Origin: an uncultured Ruminococcus sp.
GTDB taxonomy: Bacteria > Bacillota > Clostridia > Oscillospirales > Acutalibacteraceae
Reading direction: 5' to 3'
Length of the DNA stretch: 64,000 nucleotides
Assembly: GCA_902785355.1 (NCBI GenBank)
Contig: CACZYF010000013.1
Span: 1-64,000 of the forward strand
Numbering within the stretch: position 1 is the stretch's first letter; every line of letters begins with the position of its first letter. Positions 43,412 through 51,791 of this stretch are shown here, one piece after another. Made by a program: the position numbers and the translations under genes. The notes beneath the pieces are model-generated. The model was not told where the DNA came from. It was given only the letters and a program-made list of their open reading frames with translations, and made no database searches.

Positions 43412-44956
43412 TCAGATCTCGACAGTATTGACCTTCTCGAATTCCTCGACGATCTCCTTCGAGGGAGCCTTGGTGATGAGGGTCGCAACAACCGCGACAA
43501 TCAGCGCCAGTGCAAAGCCGAGTACCAGAGAGTACAGACCGGTCTTAGCGTACAGGGTCTCGCCGCCGAAGGGGATGTAGTCCCACAGGATAACGGTCGC
43601 GAAACCGGTGATCATACCCGCGATAGCACCGGGCAGGTTGAAACGCTTCCAGAACAGGGACAGCAGGATGATCGGACCGAAGGCTGCGCCGAAGCCAGCC
43701 CAGGCGTCGGATACCAGACCCATGACGGAGGAGTTGGGATCGAGAGCGATCACGAAAGCGATGATCGCGACGACGACGACGGCGATCCTGCCGACGTTCA
43801 GTGCGCTCTTCTCACTCGCGTCCTTCTTGATGACGCCCTTGTACATATCCTCGGATACCGCGGAGGCGGTTACCAGCAGCTGGCTGTCAGCGGTGGACAT
43901 GATCGCCGCGAGGATACCGCAGAGGAAGACGCCGCCGATGAAAACAAGGAAGACGTTGTTGGAGAAAATCTGCTGGATGGTCTTGATGAATACGACCTCA
44001 GACTTGCCGCTTGCGACAAGATCCTCATTCAGGAAGCCGCGTGCGATCAGACCGAGGAAGGAAGCCGCTCCCAAAGACAGGATGACCCATACGATAGCGA
44101 TGATACGGCTTTTCTTGACTTCTTTGTCGCTCTTGATCGCCATGAAGCGAACGAGGATATGAGGCATGCCGAAGTAGCCCAGCGCCCATCCAAGGTTGGA
44201 GATGATGGATACAGCGGTGATCGGGTTGCCGTCACCGTCCTTCATCAGGCTGACGAAGCCTGCGGGATCGTTGACGCCCTTTGCGCTCAGCGCGCCGGTT
44301 AAGTCGCCGTTGATACCGATATACGCGATGATCGGAACCGCCAGGATCGCGACCAGCATCAGCAGCCCCTGGATAAAGTCGGTGTAGCAGACCGCCTTAA
44401 AACCGCCGAGCAGGGTATAGACCAGAATAACGACAGCCGCGACGATCAAACCGATCATGTAAGCAGTGCGGTCGTCGGCGCCGGTACCGAATACGTTCGC
44501 AAAGAGCTTAGCGCCCGAAGCGAAAGCAGAGGCGGTGTAGACCGCGAAGAAAACGATGACGATGACCGAGGAAACGATCTTGAGCACGCCCTTCTTGTCA
44601 TGAAAGCGGTTCTCAAAGAAGCTCGGAATGGTCAGCGAGTTGTTCGCGACGATGGTGTACTTTCTCAGCCTGCGCGCTACGAGGAACCAGTTGAGTATGG
44701 TACCGATCAGAAGACCGATCGCGATCCAGACCTCGCCGGTACCGGCGACATAGATCGCACCCGGCAGACCCATCAGCAGCCAGCCGCTCATATCGGACGC
44801 TTGTGCCGAGAGCGCTGCCGTCCATGAGCCGAGACCTCTGCCGCCGAGGAAGTAGTCCTCGTTGTTGCTCTGCTTGCTGTTCATTGCGCCGATGAGGATC
44901 ATGATTCCCATGTACACGACAAAAGCAACCAGAATGATAATGGTGTTTGTTGACAT
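43412..44956 (-). CDS. putP: PutP-type sodium/proline (solute) symporter
   Basis: 514 residues, about 13 helices of the SSS family. Conserved segments: EDYFLGGRGLGSWTAALSAQ, ASDMSGWLLMGLPGAIY, and the sodium-site helix AAIMSTADSQLLVTASAVSE. High similarity in pattern to PutP suggests proline uptake, although related ligands are possible. Start ATG 44956 has GGAGGG; a longer frame to 45034 would run through the operator region and is rejected. Confidence 0.9.
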   Translation of the reverse strand: MSTNTIIILVAFVVYMGIMILIGAMNSKQSNNEDYFLGGRGLGSWTAALSAQASDMSGWLLMGLPGAIYVAGTGEVWIAIGLLIGTILNWFLVARRLRKYTIVANNSLTIPSFFENRFHDKKGVLKIVSSVIVIVFFAVYTASAFASGAKLFANVFGTGADDRTAYMIGLIVAAVVILVYTLLGGFKAVCYTDFIQGLLMLVAILAVPIIAYIGINGDLTGALSAKGVNDPAGFVSLMKDGDGNPITAVSIISNLGWALGYFGMPHILVRFMAIKSDKEVKKSRIIAIVWVILSLGAASFLGLIARGFLNEDLVASGKSEVVFIKTIQQIFSNNVFLVFIGGVFLCGILAAIMSTADSQLLVTASAVSEDMYKGVIKKDASEKSALNVGRIAVVVVAIIAFVIALDPNSSVMGLVSDAWAGFGAAFGPIILLSLFWKRFNLPGAIAGMITGFATVILWDYIPFGGETLYAKTGLYSLVLGFALALIVAVVATLITKAPSKEIVEEFEKVNTVEI

Positions 44957-44980
44957 TCTTTTCCCTCCAATAAATATAGG

Positions 44981-45022
44981 GACCGATTTTGTTCGGTCAT
45001 AGACGTAAAACAGATCGGTCAT
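44981..45022 (-). promoter_or_regulatory. Putative TetR-type operator upstream of putP
   Basis: Perfect inverted repeat gaccga-N6-tcggtc (44981-44998), and a further tcggtcat at 45015-45022 spaced 22 bp from the first copy. The same GACCGA half occurs inside the spacer of the tetR promoter, so one regulator may bind both. Confidence 0.55.
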
Positions 45023-45123
45023 TTGTATTTGCACTTTTGTATTTTAACACATCGAAGAGTGAAACGCAAGATAGAATAAAGTATAGACTAAACTCAGTAC
45101 AATTATAGGATAATATAATAAAT

Positions 45124-45167
45124 AGTCTGTTATAAAGCTGTTTTATAACAAGACTCTATAACAGACT
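45124..45167 (-). terminator. Nested inverted repeats after tetR
   Basis: Outer arms agtctgttata (45124-45134) and tataacagact (45157-45167) are a perfect 11-bp inverted repeat; gttataaa/tttataac forms an alternative inner hairpin. Followed on the minus strand by AT-rich DNA, it may terminate tetR, with an alternative fold. Confidence 0.5.
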
Positions 45168-45208
45168 GAATACTTGACGAAAAATAAATTTGGGCAGCAA
45201 TCCTATAC

Positions 45209-45796
45209 TTATTGCCTCTCTCTGATGCCGCTGAGGAAGAGCGGCATGGTGTTCCCCGCATACTCCGCGAGCGAATATTCCCCGCCGTGAAGACACCAGT
45301 CATACAGCAGCGCCCGCTCCGCGATCGCGTACAGCCGAACGATCTCCGCGGAGGATTTCCGGCGTGTGATCTCGCCGCGCGACTGTCCCTGCTGTACCAG
45401 CTTCTTTAACAGGCGGTAGTACAGCCGACTCTGGTCGAGCAGCTCTTTTTCGCCTCGTTTAGAGAGCTGCTGCGCGTACAGACGTGATAAAAGCTCGATA
45501 TCGATGTTGTTCTCGATCATCATGAAAAGCTCGCGGGTGAGATAGATCATGTTCTCGATCGCGTCGCGGTCATAGTCGAGCTTTTGCTCCAGCTCCGCGT
45601 ATTTTTCGTCGAATAGATACGCAAGCGAGCCGATCAGGTTGTCCTTACTGTCGAAGTAGTGATAGAACGATCCCTTGGAGGTGCCGGATAGCTTGATGAT
45701 CTCGTCGACGGTCGTATTCTCGAAGCCCTGATCATAGAACAGCTGCCACGCTGCCGAGACGATCTTGCTCTTTGTATGATTCGATGCTTTTTTCAT
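45209..45796 (-). CDS. TetR-family transcriptional regulator
   Basis: 195 residues. N-terminal helix-turn-helix KSKIVSAAWQLFYDQGFENTTVDEIIKLSGTSKGSFYHYFDSK in pieces typical of TetR, and an all-helical ligand domain with no recognised family. Located just upstream of putP on the same strand, with GACCGA sites at both promoters, so putP and itself are likely targets. Confidence 0.9.
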   Translation of the reverse strand: MKKASNHTKSKIVSAAWQLFYDQGFENTTVDEIIKLSGTSKGSFYHYFDSKDNLIGSLAYLFDEKYAELEQKLDYDRDAIENMIYLTRELFMMIENNIDIELLSRLYAQQLSKRGEKELLDQSRLYYRLLKKLVQQGQSRGEITRRKSSAEIVRLYAIAERALLYDWCLHGGEYSLAEYAGNTMPLFLSGIRERQ

Positions 45797-45826
45797 GTTT
45801 TCACATCCTTATGTATTCTGTACTCC

Positions 45827-45855
45827 ATTCTATACTTCGGTCTATTCCTTGTCAA
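45827..45855 (-). promoter_or_regulatory. tetR promoter containing GACCGA half-site
   Basis: Minus strand TTGACA (45855-45850), 17-bp spacer containing AGACCGAAG, TAGAAT (45832-45827). Confidence 0.7.
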
Positions 45856-45877
45856 GCCAATTATTTTTATCTATATA

Positions 45878-45906
45878 TTGTAAAAAGCCGCCGTTTGTAT
45901 TATAAT
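45878..45906 (+). promoter_or_regulatory. alr promoter
   Basis: TTGTAA (45878-45883), 17-bp spacer, TATAAT (45901-45906), 35 bases before the start. Confidence 0.7.
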
Positions 45907-45940
45907 ACTTATATATGCATTTCTTTACGAGGTGACAGAT

Positions 45941-47149
45941 TTGGAAGAGAATTTACTGTTTACCCGCCGGCTTTGGGCGGAGATCAATATGGATTCGATC
46001 AAGCATAATTACGAGGCGATCCGTGCGCAGATCGGTGAGGGCGTCAAGCTCTGTTGTGTCGTCAAGGCGGACGGCTACGGTCACGGCGCGGTAGAGATCT
46101 GTAAGCTCTATCATGAGCTTGGCGTAGATTTCCTTGCCGTATCCAACCTTGATGAGGCGCTGGAGCTCAGGCGTGCCGATATCACGGAGCCTATCCTGAT
46201 CCTCGGCTATACGCCCGCGAACCGCTGCCGCGATCTCTCACGTCAGAATATCTCTCAGGCAGTCTACAGCCTCGATTATGCCCGTGAGCTGTCGGCTCAG
46301 TGCGAGCAGTCCGGCGTAGATGTTAAGGCGCATATCAAGCTCGATACCGGCATGAGCCGTATCGGCTTTATGTGTCAGGAGTTTCCCCGTGACAATAATT
46401 CTATATTAGAAATAAAAGAAGCTTGTACCTTACCTCATATTATCCCCGAAGGTATCTTCACCCATTTTGCGGTAGCGGATGACGGTGATCGCGGTGAGGA
46501 TTATACACTCAGACAGTATGAGAACTACGTCCATACCGTAGACGCGCTCGAGAGGGCGGGGATCCGTTTTGAGATCCGCCACTGCTCCAATTCCGGCGCG
46601 ATCATGGATTATCCCGCGATGCGGCTCGATATGGTTCGCGCGGGCATCATCCTGTACGGCTATGCGCCGTCGGACTGCATGCGCCATGCGCTTGACCTGC
46701 GTCCCGCTATGCGCCTCAAGACCCTGATCTCTCATGTCAAGACCGTCAAGGCAGGTACCACCGTCAGTTACGGCAGAACCTATACCGCCGAGCGTGATAT
46801 GCGGATCGCTACCGTGCCGGTCGGTTATGCGGACGGCTACATACGCGCTTATGCCGAGGACGGTTATATGTTCGTATGGGATAAGACCAAGAAGTTCGGA
46901 AAGAACTGTAAGATCATCGGACGTATCTGCATGGATCAGACCATGCTGGACGTGACCGATTTCCCCGAAGCTGAGGTCGGTAACGTCGTTGTCGTATTCG
47001 GCAACGGTAAGGATGGTGAACCCACCGCTGAAGATATCGCCCGCTGGGGCGACACCATCAGCTACGAAGTGCTCTGCGCCGTGTCTAAGCGCGTCCCGCG
47101 ACTCTACCGTACCAACTGGATCACCGGCAACGTTGTGTATAAACTGTAA
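45941..47149 (+). CDS. alr: Alanine racemase
   Basis: 402 residues. PLP lysine in CVVKADGYGHG, the LDTGMSRIGF segment, and the catalytic tyrosine region SYGRTYTAE with VPVGYADGY; C-terminal GRICMDQTMLDVT. Makes D-alanine for peptidoglycan and teichoic-acid esters. The start is TTG 45941 because GAGGTG sits 6 bases upstream; GTG 45932 would overlap that site. It contains one TTCT-N5-AGAA site. Confidence 0.96.
   Translation: MEENLLFTRRLWAEINMDSIKHNYEAIRAQIGEGVKLCCVVKADGYGHGAVEICKLYHELGVDFLAVSNLDEALELRRADITEPILILGYTPANRCRDLSRQNISQAVYSLDYARELSAQCEQSGVDVKAHIKLDTGMSRIGFMCQEFPRDNNSILEIKEACTLPHIIPEGIFTHFAVADDGDRGEDYTLRQYENYVHTVDALERAGIRFEIRHCSNSGAIMDYPAMRLDMVRAGIILYGYAPSDCMRHALDLRPAMRLKTLISHVKTVKAGTTVSYGRTYTAERDMRIATVPVGYADGYIRAYAEDGYMFVWDKTKKFGKNCKIIGRICMDQTMLDVTDFPEAEVGNVVVVFGNGKDGEPTAEDIARWGDTISYEVLCAVSKRVPRLYRTNWITGNVVYKL
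46399..46411. repeat. TTCT-N5-AGAA palindrome (inside alr)
   Basis: Exact match within a 35-bp AT-rich pocket (46391-46425) in an otherwise GC-richer gene; read in frame as N-S-I-L-E-I. Confidence 0.6.
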
Positions 47150-47170
47150 GGTACAACATAGATTATGATT

Positions 47171-47198
47171 TGTAGAGGGACGGCGCCTCGACGTCCCG
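47171..47198. repeat. Short palindrome between alr and polA
   Basis: gggacg (47177-47182) pairs with cgtccc (47192-47197) around gcgcctcga. No T run. It resembles dispersed intergenic palindromes, but only one copy is present here. Confidence 0.35.
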
Positions 47199-47214
47199 TA
47201 AAGCAGGTGCTTTT

Positions 47215-49809
47215 ATGAAACTGTTAGTAGTAGACGGAAACAGCATATTGAACCGCGCGTTCTACGGCATCAAGCCGCTGACCACTAAGGACGGTCAGTT
47301 CACCAACGCGATCTACGGCTTTCTGACGATGTTCGAGCGTATGAAGGCGGATGTTCAGCCCGATGCGGTCGCGATCGCCTTTGACCTTAAAGCTAAGACT
47401 TTCCGACACAAGATGTACGATCTCTATAAGGCGAACCGTAAGGGCATGCCCGAGGAGCTGCATATGCAGATGGCGCCGCTCAAGGAGCTGTTGACCGATC
47501 TCGGCTATAAGCTCGTTACCTGTGAGGGGTATGAGGCAGACGATATCCTCGGTACCCTCAGTAAGGCATGCGCCGATTCCGGTAACACCTGCGTGATCGC
47601 CACCGGTGACCGCGACAGTCTTCAGCTTGTGAACGACAGCGTTTCTGTTCGCCTTTCTAAAAACCTCAACGGTACGATGCTTTATACCCCCGAGGTCGTC
47701 TGTGAAGAATACGGCGTCGAGCCGAAGAAGCTGATCGAGATCAAGGCGATCCAGGGCGATACCTCCGACAATATCCCCGGCGTAGCGGGAATCGGTCCGA
47801 AGGGCGCGACTGAGCTGATCCAAAAGTATGATAACATTCAATATATTTACGACCACCTCGACGAGCTCGATATCAAGCCCGGCATGCGCGCAAAGCTCGA
47901 GAAGTCGAAGGACAATTGCTTTATGAGCCGTGATCTCGGCGAGATCTGCCTGACAGCTCCCGTTGATACCGACCTTGAGAGCTACCGGGTAGGGGAGGGC
48001 GACAAAACTGCCGCCGCACGACTGATGGCGCGGCTGGAGCTCTTCTCCCTAATCAAGAAGTTCGATCTGGAGCTTACGGAGGACAAGACCGCCGCGCCGG
48101 ATGCGCAACGCACCTTCAAGGTGATAGACGCCGATCCCGATACACTTGATAAAATTCTTTTAGAGAAAAATATTTACGTTAAATTTTCTTTTGAAGAAAA
48201 ACATACAGAGAGTCATCACGAGGGAAAAAGCCCGTGGCAATCTCAACCGATTATTGCATATATTTCTACAGAAGAAATATTATATAGAATTAATTCTTTT
48301 AAAGAAATTAAGAGGTTGTTAATCAGCGGCAAAAGAATATATACAGATAACAGTAAGCCGATTTTCGCTTACTGTGACCGGGAGGGGATCGAGCCCGATA
48401 TCGCCTTCGATATCTCGCTTGCCGCCTATTTGCTCAGTCCGTCATCTTCGAGCTATGAGCTCGAGCGACTCTGCGCCGAGTACAGTATCCCTGTAGCGGC
48501 GACGGAGGACGAGACCGAGGGGCTCCCGTATATCCACGCGATGCCCGCCTTGTGTAAGCGCCTCGCCGATGATATTCACGAGATCGGCAACGATAAGCTG
48601 CTGTATGAGATCGAGATCCCGCTCGCACGGGTGCTGGCGAGGATGGAGAACCTCGGTTTTGCCGTCGATGTGGACGGCATCCGTGCCTACGGAGAGAAGC
48701 TCAGCCGCGAGGTACAGGAGCTGCAGGCTTCTATCTATGAGGACGTCGGCTACGAGTTCAACATCAATTCCCCCAAGCAGCTCGCAAAAGCGCTTTTTGA
48801 AGATTTGAACCTCCCCGCCCGTAAAAAGACCAAAAGCGGCTATTCCACCAACGCCGAGGTGCTCGAGAGCCTGATCCCCCTGCATCCCGTGATCCTGAAG
48901 ATCCTCGATTACCGCGCGGTCGCGAAGCTCAAGTCCACCTATTGTGACTCGCTGATTGATAAGGTCGCTCCCGACGGACGGATCCACTCTTCCTTCAACC
49001 AGACCGAGACCCGCACCGGGCGTATCAGCTCCACCGAGCCGAATCTGCAGAACATCCCCGTGCGTACCGAGCGCGGCAGAGAGTTCCGCCGCTTCTTCAA
49101 GGCAAAGGAGGGCTGTGTGCTGGTTGACGCGGACTATTCCCAGATCGAGCTGCGCGTGCTCGCTCATTTCTCGGGCGATAAGACGATGCAGCAGGCGTTC
49201 CGCGATAATATCGACATCCATACCGTGACCGCTTCCGAGGTGTTCGGCGTGCCGATCAACATGGTAACGCCCCTGATGCGTTCCCGCGCCAAGGCGGTCA
49301 ACTTCGGTATCGTCTACGGTATCGGCGCTTTCTCGCTGTCGAAGGATATCGGCGTTTCCGTGCGTGAGGCGCAGAAGTATATCGACAATTATCTCAGACG
49401 TTTTTCGTCCATCGACAGCTATATGAACGAGGTCATCGAGCGCGCGAAGAATGACGGTTATGTCACCACCCTCGAGGGCAGACGGCGTTATCTGCCTGAG
49501 CTTTCCGCGTCGAACCGCAACACCCGCATGTTCGGCGAGCGTGTTGCCCGCAACGCTCCTATCCAGGGAACAGCCGCGGATATCATCAAGATCGCGATGA
49601 TACGCGTTGATGAACGGTTGAGAAAGGAAGGCTTAGAAGCACGCCTGATCTTACAGGTTCACGATGAGCTGATCGTTGAAGCCCCCGCTTATGAGAGTAT
49701 GCAGGTCGCTATGCTTCTGCAGGAGGAGATGGAGAATGCAGTCAAGCTCAGTATCCCCCTCACTGCCGAAGCCTCGATGGGCGAGACATGGTACGAGGCA
49801 AAAGGTTGA
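47215..49809 (+). CDS. polA: DNA polymerase I
   Basis: 864 residues. N-terminal 5'-nuclease (1-290; EADDILGTL, GDRDSLQL, GDTSDNIPGV), a degenerate 3'-5' exonuclease region (about 300-480) without the acidic DxE residues, and the polymerase: motif A DADYSQIELRVLAH, motif B RSRAKAVNFGIVYGIGAFSL, motif C QVHDELIVE. Functions in Okazaki processing and repair. The DNA from 48150 to 48350 (linker and early exonuclease region) is strikingly AT-rich with A/T-ending codons, unlike the rest, and carries four TTCT-N5-AGAA palindromes. Confidence 0.97.
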   Translation: MKLLVVDGNSILNRAFYGIKPLTTKDGQFTNAIYGFLTMFERMKADVQPDAVAIAFDLKAKTFRHKMYDLYKANRKGMPEELHMQMAPLKELLTDLGYKLVTCEGYEADDILGTLSKACADSGNTCVIATGDRDSLQLVNDSVSVRLSKNLNGTMLYTPEVVCEEYGVEPKKLIEIKAIQGDTSDNIPGVAGIGPKGATELIQKYDNIQYIYDHLDELDIKPGMRAKLEKSKDNCFMSRDLGEICLTAPVDTDLESYRVGEGDKTAAARLMARLELFSLIKKFDLELTEDKTAAPDAQRTFKVIDADPDTLDKILLEKNIYVKFSFEEKHTESHHEGKSPWQSQPIIAYISTEEILYRINSFKEIKRLLISGKRIYTDNSKPIFAYCDREGIEPDIAFDISLAAYLLSPSSSSYELERLCAEYSIPVAATEDETEGLPYIHAMPALCKRLADDIHEIGNDKLLYEIEIPLARVLARMENLGFAVDVDGIRAYGEKLSREVQELQASIYEDVGYEFNINSPKQLAKALFEDLNLPARKKTKSGYSTNAEVLESLIPLHPVILKILDYRAVAKLKSTYCDSLIDKVAPDGRIHSSFNQTETRTGRISSTEPNLQNIPVRTERGREFRRFFKAKEGCVLVDADYSQIELRVLAHFSGDKTMQQAFRDNIDIHTVTASEVFGVPINMVTPLMRSRAKAVNFGIVYGIGAFSLSKDIGVSVREAQKYIDNYLRRFSSIDSYMNEVIERAKNDGYVTTLEGRRRYLPELSASNRNTRMFGERVARNAPIQGTAADIIKIAMIRVDERLRKEGLEARLILQVHDELIVEAPAYESMQVAMLLQEEMENAVKLSIPLTAEASMGETWYEAKG
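48155..48306. repeat. Cluster of four TTCT-N5-AGAA palindromes in polA
   Basis: Exact matches at 48155-48167, 48186-48198, 48264-48276 and 48294-48306; the two pairs have start-to-start spacings of 31 and 30 bp. Several have longer arms (TTTTCTT/AAGAAAA, ATATTTCT/AGAAATAT), and a 12-bp palindrome AGAATTAATTCT (48286-48297) overlaps the fourth. Confidence 0.75.
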
Positions 49810-49835
49810 CAAGTGTATCTTTTTTACACTATATT
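49806..49835 (+). promoter_or_regulatory. Promoter of the ywlE-rimI-tsaD operon
   Basis: TTGACA (49806-49811, overlapping the polA stop), 18-bp spacer, TATATT (49830-49835). Confidence 0.65.
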
Positions 49836-49898
49836 GATATTATGAGTATCATCGATCACTTTCCTTTGCGTTAGTGTTTTGATACAAGGAGAATAATG

Positions 49899-50357
49899 AT
49901 GAAAAAGCTATTATTTGTTTGTACCGGCAACACCTGCCGCAGTCCGATGGCTGAGGTGATCTTCAACTCCCTTGCTGTTCAGCAGGGGCTTGACTGGCGT
50001 GCCGAAAGCGCCGGTGTAGCGGCAGTGGGAGAACAACCCGCGTCGCCGAACGCGATCCGTGCTGTTGCTGAGATCGGGCTGGATCTGAATATGCATCGCA
50101 CGCGCTTTCTGCCCGCGGTCGATCTGAACGAGTATTCGCTGTTTGTTGCTCTTGGCGAAGAGCACGCGGATATTCTGCGCTCCATCGGCATCCCCGCCGA
50201 CTATGTGCGCGTGCTGCACCGTGCGCCGAACGCGGATGACATCTATGACCTGCGTATGGATATCGCCGATCCCTACGGCGGCGATCTGAACGACTATCGC
50301 AAGTGCCGTGACGATATCGTCGGCGCCGTGAAAGCGCTGATGACCACACTGTCATGA
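49899..50357 (+). CDS. ywlE: YwlE-type protein-arginine phosphatase (LMW-PTP fold)
   Basis: 152 residues. P-loop FVCTGNTCRSPMAE: Cys8 nucleophile with a Thr five residues on (CTGNTCR), the residue that fits phospho-arginine in YwlE where tyrosine phosphatases carry Ile (CxGNICR). The general acid is in DIADPYGG. It probably reverses McsB marks. ATG 49899 is better spaced from AAGGAG than 49896. First of a four-gene overlapping operon. Confidence 0.85.
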   Translation: MKKLLFVCTGNTCRSPMAEVIFNSLAVQQGLDWRAESAGVAAVGEQPASPNAIRAVAEIGLDLNMHRTRFLPAVDLNEYSLFVALGEEHADILRSIGIPADYVRVLHRAPNADDIYDLRMDIADPYGGDLNDYRKCRDDIVGAVKALMTTLS

Positions 50358-50797
50358 TCGCCTTGATGCAACCCGAGCATGTCGAGGCGGTAAAAGACCT
50401 GCTTGATACATGCTTTGACGAAAACAGTTGGTCTGTCGAGTCGATACAGTCGGAGCTTGAGAAGGCGGATTCCCGATGTACTGTCGCTGTAGAGGACAGT
50501 AAGGTAGTTGGTTTTCTCGCGTTTGAGCAGATCATGGACGAAGGCAGTATCGTTGAGATCGCCGTTTCTCCCGATCATCGGCGCAGAGGCATCGCCCGCG
50601 CACTGATTAATGAAGCTTTGCGGAACTGTACCGGTCTTTGTACCGTTTTTTTAGAGGTGCGTGAGGGCAACGTGCCCGCTGTCGCGCTGTATGAGTCACT
50701 CGGTTTCGAGCGGATCGCCATCAGGCGCGGCTATTATGATAAGCCCAAAGAAAATGCAATCATCATGAGGAAGAATTATGAAAATACTGGCTATTGA
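50354..50797 (+). CDS. rimI: RimI-like ribosomal-protein/Thr-tRNA-complex N-acetyltransferase
   Basis: 147-residue GNAT protein: EIAVSPDHRRRGIARALINEAL is the acetyl-CoA loop, followed by FLEVREGNVPAVALYESLGFERI. RimI acetylates ribosomal protein S18 and is routinely encoded beside tsa genes. It overlaps ywlE by 4 bp and tsaD by 20 bp. Confidence 0.92.
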   Translation: MIALMQPEHVEAVKDLLDTCFDENSWSVESIQSELEKADSRCTVAVEDSKVVGFLAFEQIMDEGSIVEIAVSPDHRRRGIARALINEALRNCTGLCTVFLEVREGNVPAVALYESLGFERIAIRRGYYDKPKENAIIMRKNYENTGY

Positions 50798-51791
50798 AAG
50801 CAGTTGTGACGAGACTGCCGCAGCTGTGGTCGAGGACGGCAGAAGCGTTCTCTCCAATATTATCGCTTCTCAGGTAGAGGAGCATAAGCTCTACGGCGGC
50901 GTAGTTCCCGAGATCGCCTCCCGTCGTCATGCCGAGGCGATCGTCGGCGTGGTCGATGAAGCGCTGAAAACGGCGAATTGTACCGTGGATGATGTGGATG
51001 CGATCGCTGTGACCTATGCTCCCGGACTGATCGGCGCGCTGTTGGTCGGCGTGAATTTTGCGAAGGGATTGTCTCTTGCTGCCGGAAAGCCGCTGATCCC
51101 GACCCATCATTTGCGCTCACATATCGCAGCTAACTATATTTCACATAAAGAACTAAAACCGCCGTTTCTCTGTCTTGTTGTATCAGGGGGACACAGCCAT
51201 ATTGTCGAGGTAAAGGATTACACCGATATGCGTGTGATCGGTCGTACCCGTGACGACGCGGCGGGTGAAGCCTTCGACAAGGCGGCTCGCGCTATGGGTA
51301 TCCCGTATCCCGGCGGCGTAGAGCTCGACAGGATCGCCGAGGACGGCGATGACTCCGCTTTCCCGATGCCGCGTCCGCGTGTGGACGGATCACCCTATGA
51401 CTTCTCCTTCTCGGGACTCAAGACCGCTGTTATCAACCTGATCCACAACCGTCAGCAGAAGGGGGAGGAGATCCCCGTTGCGGATGTCTGCGCTTCTTAC
51501 CGAAAAGCGGTTGTCGGTCTTTTGGTCGACAATTTTTTGCGGGCGGCGGATGATCTTGGTTATACGACGCTTGTGACAGCGGGCGGCGTGTCGGCAAATT
51601 CACTGCTTCGCCGTGAGCTTATGCATCGCTGTAAGGACAGATATCAGCTATTTATGCCCGAAAAGTCCTTATGCGGTGATAACGGCGCTATGGTCGGCGC
51701 TCAGGGCTATTATGAATACTTGGCGGGTCATGTAGCGAAGAGCGATCTGAACGCTGTCGCTACCCTGCCGATCGGTGAGGATAAATATTGA
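50778..51791 (+). CDS. tsaD: TsaD, tRNA threonylcarbamoyl-adenosine synthase subunit
   Basis: 337 residues: MKILAIESSCDETAAAVVED, YGGVVPEIASRRHAEAI, metal-binding HHLRSHIAAN, VSGGHSHI, and ASYRKAVVGLLVDNFL. Makes t6A37 in ANN-decoding tRNAs with TsaB, TsaC and TsaE, none of which is in the window. The end overlaps the next gene by 4 bp (ATTGA). Confidence 0.97.
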   Translation: MKILAIESSCDETAAAVVEDGRSVLSNIIASQVEEHKLYGGVVPEIASRRHAEAIVGVVDEALKTANCTVDDVDAIAVTYAPGLIGALLVGVNFAKGLSLAAGKPLIPTHHLRSHIAANYISHKELKPPFLCLVVSGGHSHIVEVKDYTDMRVIGRTRDDAAGEAFDKAARAMGIPYPGGVELDRIAEDGDDSAFPMPRPRVDGSPYDFSFSGLKTAVINLIHNRQQKGEEIPVADVCASYRKAVVGLLVDNFLRAADDLGYTTLVTAGGVSANSLLRRELMHRCKDRYQLFMPEKSLCGDNGAMVGAQGYYEYLAGHVAKSDLNAVATLPIGEDKY

